This document shows, one piece after another, positions 6,169 through 11,304 of a stretch of 11,304 bases of DNA. This stretch comes from Bacteroidales bacterium UBA4318 (GTDB lineage: Bacteria > Bacteroidota > Bacteroidia > Bacteroidales > UBA932), in NCBI GenBank assembly GCA_002393895.1, contig DGUE01000119.1, positions 1-11,304 of the forward strand. Direction: 5' to 3'. A model generated the notes under the pieces. It worked only from the letters and a program-made list of their open reading frames with translations, had not been told where the DNA came from and did no database searches. Positions within the stretch are counted from its first letter, which is position 1. Every line of letters begins with the position of its first letter. The translations under genes were made by a program, and so were the position numbers.

Positions 6169-8568
6169 ATGACACTGAGTACTTTAGCCATCCTGGCCCT
6201 CCTTAGCACAACGCCATCCGCCAAAATCTACCATTCCAACTGGACCGATTTCAACAAAAACGGCAAGATGGACGTCTACGAGAACCCCAAGGCAGCCATA
6301 CAGGACCGCGTAGAGGATCTGCTCTCACGCATGACCCTCGAAGAAAAAACCTGCCAGCTCGTCACATTATATGGCGCAGGAAGGGTCCTGAAAGATGCGC
6401 TTCCTAACGAGTCCTGGAAGAATGAAGTCTGGAAAGACGGACTGGCGAACATTGACGAGCATCTCAACGGTGTCGGCAAATCTGCCGCCAGATACAGGGA
6501 TTACATCTATCCCTTCTCCAACCATGTAGATGCCCTGAATACCGTGCAGAAGTGGTTTATCGAGAACACCCGGCTTGGCATCCCCGTGGAGTTCTCCAAC
6601 GAAGGCATACATGGCCTCAATCACACCCTCGCCACTCCCCTTCCCGCCCCCATAGCCATAGGCTCCACCTGGGACCGCGAGCTGGTCCGTACCGCCGGCC
6701 GCATTGCGGGAGAAGAAGCGGCACTGCTTGGTTACCACAGCGTCTATGCGCCTATTCTGGACATCGCACGCGACCAACGCTGGGGCAGGACCCTGGAATG
6801 CTACGGTGAGGATCCCTTCGTGGTAGCAGAACTCGGCATACAGATGGCCGCAGGCATACAGGAGCAGGGCGTAGCTTCGTGCATGAAGCATTATGTGGCA
6901 TACGGCGTGCCCAAAGGCGGACGCGACGCAGACTGCCGCACAGATCCGCACATCACCCCAAGAGAACTTCACGAACTCTACCTTTATACCTTCCGCCGCG
7001 TCATCGAGGAGGCTCATCCTATGGAAGTTATGTCCAGCTACAACGACTGGAATGGCGAGCCTGTGAGCGCATCGCATTATTTTCTCACCGAGCTGTTGAG
7101 AGACACTTACGGTTTCGACGGATATGTTGTCAGCGACAGCGACGCCGTGGAATTCGTTCACACCAAACATAAGGTAGCCCCCACCTACGACGATGCGTGC
7201 CGCCAGGTGCTTGAGGCAGGCCTCAACGTGCGCACCAACTTCACCCAGCCCGCCATCTTCGTAGATGCAGTGCGCCGCCAGCTTGCAGACGGCAGCCTGT
7301 CGCAGGAAATCCTGGACCAGAGAGTTCGGGAAGTGCTCAGCGTCAAATTCCGTCTTGGCCTCTTCGACAATCCTTTCTCCGGGAACGGAAAGAAAGCGGA
7401 TGCGAAGGTCGGTCTGGAAAAGCACAAGGACTTCGTGATGCAGATGGGAAGGGAAAGCGTAGTTCTGCTCAAAAACGAGAATCACATACTCCCCCTGAAG
7501 AAGGATTCGTATTCCAGGATACTGGTTACCGGTCCGCTTGCCGACGAAGACAATTTCATGACCAGCCGCTACGGTCCGGATGGAGTTCCTACTGTCACCA
7601 TGCTCCAGGGTATAAGGAACTACCTGAAATCCAGCGGAATAACCGTAGACTACGAGAAAGGCTGCGATGTTAAGGATTCCCGCTGGCCCGTCAGCGAGAT
7701 TATCCCGGAACCTATGTCTGCTGATGAAGAAGAAGGCATACGCAGAACTGCAGAGAAAGCGGCCGCAGCCGACCTGGTGATAGCGGTTGTCGGCGAAGAC
7801 AAGTATGCCACCGGTGAAAGCCGGTCCAGGACTTCCCTGGAGCTCCCCGGACGTCAGCGCCAGTTGCTCGCCGAACTGTACAAGACAGGCAAACCCATAA
7901 TCCTGGTACTCATCAACGGCCAGCCTCTCACCATCAACTGGGAGGACAAGTACATGGATGCTATTCTTGAAATGTGGTTCCCTAGCGGCGAAGGAGGCGA
8001 CATCCTGGCTGAAACGCTTTTCGGTGACAACAATCCCAGCGGCAAACTGACCGTCACCTTCCCAAAGGCAGTGGGGCAGATTGAGACAAACTTCCCTTAC
8101 AAGAAGGGCTCCGAGGGCGGCCAGGGAAGGATAGGAGATCCGAACGGCTGGGGAGTCACCCGTGTCGTAGGCCCCCTCTACCCTTTCGGATACGGACTCA
8201 GCTATACGGATTTCAGCTACTCCAATCTGGAAATCAGCAAGAAAGATGACAGCCGGATAGATGTTTATTTCGACCTGGCGAATACCGGCGAGTACGAGGG
8301 CGCCGAGGTGGTGCAGCTCTACATCCGGGACAAATACAGTTCCGTGGTAACCTACGACTCCGTGCTGCGCGGTTTCGAAAGGGTTCCACTCAAGCCCGGA
8401 GAGAAAAAACGCCTTCACTTTACCCTTCAGGGCAAAGATCTCAGCATCCTGGATAAAGAGATGAAGTGGCGGACCGAAGCCGGCGAATTCGAAGTGCTTG
8501 TTGGCGCCAGTTCCACCGACATCCGCCTGGCGGGCTCATTCAATATAGATAAGGACAGGCTCTATTAA
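6169..8568 (+). CDS. Glycoside hydrolase family 3 beta-glycosidase (beta-glucosidase/xylosidase type), exported
   Basis: 799 residues from the ATG at 6169. The hydrophobic start ending in PSA (about residue 18) is a signal peptide; with a TTG start at 6151 it would gain the charged n-region MQKKKP, so that start is a real alternative. The N-terminal GH3 barrel covers about 45-400: RWGRTLECYGEDPF (204-217), CMKHY (238-242) and GYVVSDSDAV (318-327) with the nucleophile Asp323. The second GH3 domain covers about 425-640, including GESRSRT (549-555), whose Glu550 sits where the acid/base lies in BglX-type enzymes. A fibronectin-III-like domain follows from FGYGLSYTDF (673-682). It removes terminal beta-linked sugars from oligosaccharides, probably in the periplasm; glucose versus xylose cannot be decided. 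It ends 3 bases from the convergent lyase gene. Confidence 0.9.
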   Translation: MTLSTLAILALLSTTPSAKIYHSNWTDFNKNGKMDVYENPKAAIQDRVEDLLSRMTLEEKTCQLVTLYGAGRVLKDALPNESWKNEVWKDGLANIDEHLNGVGKSAARYRDYIYPFSNHVDALNTVQKWFIENTRLGIPVEFSNEGIHGLNHTLATPLPAPIAIGSTWDRELVRTAGRIAGEEAALLGYHSVYAPILDIARDQRWGRTLECYGEDPFVVAELGIQMAAGIQEQGVASCMKHYVAYGVPKGGRDADCRTDPHITPRELHELYLYTFRRVIEEAHPMEVMSSYNDWNGEPVSASHYFLTELLRDTYGFDGYVVSDSDAVEFVHTKHKVAPTYDDACRQVLEAGLNVRTNFTQPAIFVDAVRRQLADGSLSQEILDQRVREVLSVKFRLGLFDNPFSGNGKKADAKVGLEKHKDFVMQMGRESVVLLKNENHILPLKKDSYSRILVTGPLADEDNFMTSRYGPDGVPTVTMLQGIRNYLKSSGITVDYEKGCDVKDSRWPVSEIIPEPMSADEEEGIRRTAEKAAAADLVIAVVGEDKYATGESRSRTSLELPGRQRQLLAELYKTGKPIILVLINGQPLTINWEDKYMDAILEMWFPSGEGGDILAETLFGDNNPSGKLTVTFPKAVGQIETNFPYKKGSEGGQGRIGDPNGWGVTRVVGPLYPFGYGLSYTDFSYSNLEISKKDDSRIDVYFDLANTGEYEGAEVVQLYIRDKYSSVVTYDSVLRGFERVPLKPGEKKRLHFTLQGKDLSILDKEMKWRTEAGEFEVLVGASSTDIRLAGSFNIDKDRLY

Positions 8569-8571
8569 GCT

Positions 8572-9714
8572 CTAAAGCCATATCAGAGGATTCCTAACAG
8601 GAAGATTACGGAGCACTTCCGCGTTTGTCGGGAAGTGCTCGTAGTTTTTCCATGCACGGTAATATGACTCTTCGCCGAAACGCAGCCATGCGAACAGGAA
8701 AGCAGGTTGTGCCACAGGCCATTCATCCCAGTACATGACATCTTCTCCATACGGCCACTTGGTTTTATCCTGGACATATGGGAGCATGAACTCTACTGCT
8801 TTATGCATGTCATCCCATAAGTCTTCTCCATCTTGCGACAGGATATGGCAGAGGACTGCCATCGCATCCAGGTTGAAGAGCGAATAGCCGTATGGCTTGG
8901 TGCGGGCCAGTTCCTGCGGGAAACTTCCGTCCTCCGCCATCTGAGTGGGAAGGAAAACATCCTTGAAGCGCTGCCGGCAAAGCCCGGTAATCTCCTTGTT
9001 TCCCGTAAAACGGGCAAAGGCGGCCGCCTGAAGGGCCCAGCAGGTGCCATGATTGTTCCTGGCGTTCATCTCGTCTATGCCATACTGGTGGGTAGTCAGC
9101 CAGTGGAGATACTCCGAGAACCAGGTCTGCGCTCCTTCGATGCACTCCGAACTTATCGCCCCGGCATCCCTGAGGCGGATCAGCGCCTGCGCCACTTCTA
9201 TCAGATGAATAGTATCGATTATGCCTATGCCCCGCCCGGTTGCACGCCCTTTTATTGCCTGGGCGTACTGGAGGCTTGGGTTCATTTTTGTGTCTTCGTC
9301 GATAAACCACGCACGTACATGTTTCTCCACGGCAGCGGCATATCTGGCATCTCCCGTAAGCAGATAAGCGGACGTGAGTGAGCCCACGGCCATGCTGAAA
9401 TCTATCATCGCCTTCCTGTGTGCGGAGAAATTGTCCGGATTGCTTTCGCCGTCGCGCCTGATGTAAGGCCCGTCGGGATTCTCGGGATCCGGCCACCAGT
9501 AATCCCCTTCTGAATAGAAATCATGTATGCCTCCGGCGCTGCGCTCGGCAACGAAAGCGGTAACAGTCACAGGCTCGGCATCAAGCCAACTGTCAGCCCC
9601 GGACATTATTCCCTTTTCAAGCAGGGATGACACCTTTTGACTTGGCGAAACACTGCAAGAAGACGCAAACGCAAGGACGCTAAAGAGCAGGGAGATGGAT
9701 GTGGCTTTAATCAT
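8572..9714 (-). CDS. Alginate lyase superfamily (PF05426-like) lipoprotein, possible PL38-type uronan lyase
   Basis: 380 residues. The signal peptide ends in ASSC (Cys20). The mature protein is one alpha/alpha-barrel lyase domain. DYWWPDPENPDGPYIRRDG (71-89) is a hallmark of the Bacteroidota members, MNARNNHGTCW contains Asn221-His222 where the catalytic Asn/His pair of alginate lyases falls, and KPYGYSLFN carries Tyr275 and Tyr277, one of which is the likely catalytic Tyr. These enzymes cleave uronic-acid polysaccharides by beta-elimination. The Bacteroidota group includes PL38 enzymes acting on glucuronan or alginate, but PL5-like or other specificities are not excluded. The -7 element ends only 5 bases before the ATG and there is no Shine-Dalgarno site. 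Its last codons hold the apparent terminator of the convergent GH3 gene. Confidence 0.75.
   Translation of the reverse strand: MIKATSISLLFSVLAFASSCSVSPSQKVSSLLEKGIMSGADSWLDAEPVTVTAFVAERSAGGIHDFYSEGDYWWPDPENPDGPYIRRDGESNPDNFSAHRKAMIDFSMAVGSLTSAYLLTGDARYAAAVEKHVRAWFIDEDTKMNPSLQYAQAIKGRATGRGIGIIDTIHLIEVAQALIRLRDAGAISSECIEGAQTWFSEYLHWLTTHQYGIDEMNARNNHGTCWALQAAAFARFTGNKEITGLCRQRFKDVFLPTQMAEDGSFPQELARTKPYGYSLFNLDAMAVLCHILSQDGEDLWDDMHKAVEFMLPYVQDKTKWPYGEDVMYWDEWPVAQPAFLFAWLRFGEESYYRAWKNYEHFPTNAEVLRNLPVRNPLIWL
8607..8649 (+). terminator. GH3 terminator embedded in the lyase coding sequence
   Basis: GAGCACTTCC (8611-8620) and GGAAGTGCTC (8631-8640) form a perfect 10-base stem with a 10-base loop. TAC (8607-8609) and GTA (8641-8643) extend it past a bulged G, and TTTTT follows at 8645-8649. 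This is a classic rho-independent terminator for the + strand, 38 bases after the GH3 stop. On the minus strand the same bases encode EHFPTNAEVL of the lyase. Confidence 0.75.
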
Positions 9715-9719
9715 ATCTG

Positions 9720-9727
9720 CAAAGATA
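9720..9727 (-). promoter_or_regulatory. Bacteroidota -7 element for the lyase gene
   Basis: The minus strand reads TATCTTTG, a full TAnnTTTG match, with only 5 bases between it and the ATG at 9714. A transcript from here would be leaderless or nearly so. No clear -33 element is visible. Confidence 0.5.
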
Positions 9728-9758
9728 AGCGAATTATCATAAAGCCGGAATCAAATAC

Positions 9759-9788
9759 TTGTTGTTCCAAAAAATAATAGTATATTTG
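9759..9788 (+). promoter_or_regulatory. Complete Bacteroidota promoter for tRNA-Val and the downstream gene
   Basis: TTG at 9759-9761, a 19-base spacer and TATATTTG at 9781-9788 reproduce the -33/-7 arrangement of the Bacteroidota housekeeping sigma factor. It ends 11 bases before the mature tRNA, giving a short 5' trailer. Confidence 0.75.
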
Positions 9789-9799
9789 TACTCCGATTC

Positions 9800-9874
9800 G
9801 GGACCTTAGCTCAGTCGGTTTAGAGCGCTTGCTTCACACGCAAGAGGTCAGCAGTTCGAATCTGCTAGGTCCCA
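9800..9874 (+). tRNA. tRNA-Val (anticodon CAC)
   Basis: A full cloverleaf can be drawn by hand. The acceptor is GGGACCT (9800-9806) with AGGTCCC (9867-9873). The D stem is GCTC/GAGC, the anticodon stem CTTGC/GCAAG around loop TTCACAC, and the T stem AGCAG/CTGCT around TTCGAAT. The anticodon at 9835-9837 is CAC, reading the valine codon GUG. The discriminator base is A9874, as expected for valine. CCA is not encoded. The next gene starts 20 bases later with no promoter or terminator in between. Confidence 0.95.
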
Positions 9875-9894
9875 CATTGTTGACCATATGCAAT

Positions 9895-11304
9895 ATGGAA
9901 AAACAAAAGTACGTAGTTTCTGAAGCCGACCTGCAGAACGCTCTGGGGCTCAAAGGAGCATTCGGGCGCTTTGTAACCCGCCGTATTCACCGCCTCCTCG
10001 AAATACATAAAGTCAATGCAATGCACGAGAAACTCATGGAGCATGATGGTCCGGAGTTTTCCGAAGCTGTGCTTAAAGAGGTTGGCGTCACCTACGAGAT
10101 TCTCCCCGAACAACTTGCCCGCATCCCCGAAGAGGGAGGCTTCATCACCGTATCCAACCACCATTTCGGCAGCATAGACGGTCTCATCCTCAGTTCGGTA
10201 ATAGGCGGAAAGAGAAAGGATTACCGCATTCTCACCACCTTTGTGCTCGCACTGATTCCCAGCCTCAAGAGCAGTTTCATGCCGGTTGACAACCTGAGCG
10301 GAAGCAAGGCAAGCGTAAAAAGTGTCCACGGCATCAGGATGGCTCTGGAGCACATCCACGAAGGTGGTGCTCTCGGATTCTTCCCCGCAGGCGAGGTCGG
10401 CACCTACCAGAAAGGCGCAAAGCGCACCGCTGTAGGCAACAAGAAAGTCATCGAAGACAAGCCCTGGGCCGATAACATCATCAAGTTGATCAAGAATTCC
10501 GGATTCCCGGTTATTCCGATATACTTCGAAGGCACCAACTCCCGGTTCTTCCATTTCCTCGGCAAGATTCATCCCCGCCTCCGCACCGTGCGCCTTATCC
10601 ATGAGATGCTTAACAAGAAAGGCACTCACGTAAAGGTACGCATCGGCCAGGCCATCAGCCCAGAGGAGATGAGCAAGTACACGGTGCCGGAGCTTGGCAG
10701 ATATCTGCGCAACCGCACTTATGCCCTCCAGGCAGAGTGCCTGCCAAAGAAAGAGCTGGCCGCACAGAACATCACGGAGCCCCTTGCAGAGCCTGTCGAT
10801 CCCGAAATTGTGCGCTCCGAAGTAGCCGCGATTGCAGACCGTGCCATCTTCGAAGTAGGAGACTACCGTTGCTACCTCACCACCGTAGACGGCATTCCCA
10901 ATACCATGCGCGAGCTTGCCCGCCTCCGCGAAGAGACCTTCCGGGCAGTTGGAGAAGGCACCGGCAAGGCTATCGATACCGACCGTTTCGATTCCTTCTT
11001 CCATCATCTTATCCTCTGGAACATTCCCAACGGCGAGATAGTCGGTTCATACCGCATTGGAGCAGGCACCGAAACTGTTGTCAATCACGGCGGGATCAAT
11101 GGTCTTTACACCTCTACCCTGTTCAATTATGCCCAGGGCAACGAGCAGCTGCTTTCTACCTGCCTCGAACTTGGGCGTACATTCATACAGCAGAAGTATC
11201 AGCGTGAGGTCCTGGGCCTCAAATTCCTTCTCACAGGGCTTGCCGCCTCCACCGTGCAGTTCCCCGAAGCCAGATACTTCCTGGGCCCGGTCAGCATCAG
11301 CAAC
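9895..11304 (+). CDS. Bifunctional acyltransferase, OlsF/GlsF-like (PlsC domain + OlsB-like GNAT domain), 3' end outside window
   Basis: Open from the ATG at 9895 to the window edge: 470 residues, no stop. Residues about 30-290 are a PlsC-type O-acyltransferase: NHHFGSIDG has the HX4D motif (His90, Asp95) and FFPAGEVG (162-169) takes the place of the usual EGT block. Residues about 335 onward resemble OlsB-like N-acyltransferases (autoinducer-synthase/GNAT fold): RELARLREETFR, GEGTGK, DTDRFDSFFHHL and EIVGSYRIG. The fused order matches OlsF/GlsF proteins, in which the C-terminal part N-acylates an amino acid with a 3-hydroxy fatty acid and the N-terminal part adds the second acyl chain, giving glycine or ornithine lipids at the inner membrane. 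Relatives are about 600 residues, so roughly a quarter is missing. No Shine-Dalgarno site is visible; it probably shares the tRNA-Val promoter. Confidence 0.85.
   Translation, partial: MEKQKYVVSEADLQNALGLKGAFGRFVTRRIHRLLEIHKVNAMHEKLMEHDGPEFSEAVLKEVGVTYEILPEQLARIPEEGGFITVSNHHFGSIDGLILSSVIGGKRKDYRILTTFVLALIPSLKSSFMPVDNLSGSKASVKSVHGIRMALEHIHEGGALGFFPAGEVGTYQKGAKRTAVGNKKVIEDKPWADNIIKLIKNSGFPVIPIYFEGTNSRFFHFLGKIHPRLRTVRLIHEMLNKKGTHVKVRIGQAISPEEMSKYTVPELGRYLRNRTYALQAECLPKKELAAQNITEPLAEPVDPEIVRSEVAAIADRAIFEVGDYRCYLTTVDGIPNTMRELARLREETFRAVGEGTGKAIDTDRFDSFFHHLILWNIPNGEIVGSYRIGAGTETVVNHGGINGLYTSTLFNYAQGNEQLLSTCLELGRTFIQQKYQREVLGLKFLLTGLAASTVQFPEARYFLGPVSISN

Noticed and set aside
6367..8418. 683-codon open frame on the minus strand opposite the GH3 gene
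   Set aside because: It lies wholly inside the well-supported GH3 gene, shows no recognisable domain, and such antisense openness is common in GC-richer coding sequence.
9865..11007. 380-codon open frame on the minus strand opposite the acyltransferase gene, overlapping the tRNA
   Set aside because: The + strand carries clear PlsC and OlsB-like motifs over the same bases and stays open to the window edge; the antisense frame has no family features and runs into the tRNA.

Overview
The window looks like the chromosome of a Bacteroidales-type bacterium (phylum Bacteroidota). The evidence is four short lipoprotein signal peptides plus a surface-export signal, TAnnTTTG promoter elements close upstream of most genes, mostly absent Shine-Dalgarno sequences, polysaccharide-degrading lipoproteins and a fused acyltransferase of the Bacteroidota amino-acid-lipid type. 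No species can be assigned from this alone.

Left edge (1-694): an AT-rich accessory stretch. It holds the 3' end of a small zinc-ribbon protein (3-209), a run of inverted repeats, and a short, frame-broken + strand fragment that resembles the TraN protein of Bacteroidota conjugative transposons. It looks like the scar of a decayed mobile element.

Centre left (695-4944): two minus-strand lipoprotein genes form a translationally coupled operon. The first is a BMP/PnrA-like binding lipoprotein. The second is a 791-residue protein that joins a type I periplasmic-binding-protein domain to a complete legumain/GPI8-like (C13) cysteine peptidase domain; this is the most unusual gene here. Divergent from them is a surface-type lipoprotein N-acetylmuramidase in which two usually acidic active-site-region residues are changed.

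Centre right (5004-9714): three carbohydrate-active enzymes, a GH5-like lipoprotein (-), a large GH3 beta-glycosidase (+) and an alginate/glucuronan lyase-like lipoprotein (-). The GH5 and GH3 genes are divergent. The GH3 and lyase genes converge with only 3 bases between their stop codons, and the apparent GH3 terminator hairpin lies inside the last codons of the lyase gene. No SusC/SusD pair or regulator is visible, so this is not a classical polysaccharide utilisation locus as far as the window shows.

Right edge (9800-11304): a tRNA-Val(CAC) with a good Bacteroidota promoter is followed after 20 bases by a gene running off the window. It encodes a PlsC-like acyltransferase fused to an OlsB-like N-acyltransferase, expected to make glycine or ornithine lipids. 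With no promoter visible between them, the two are probably co-transcribed.
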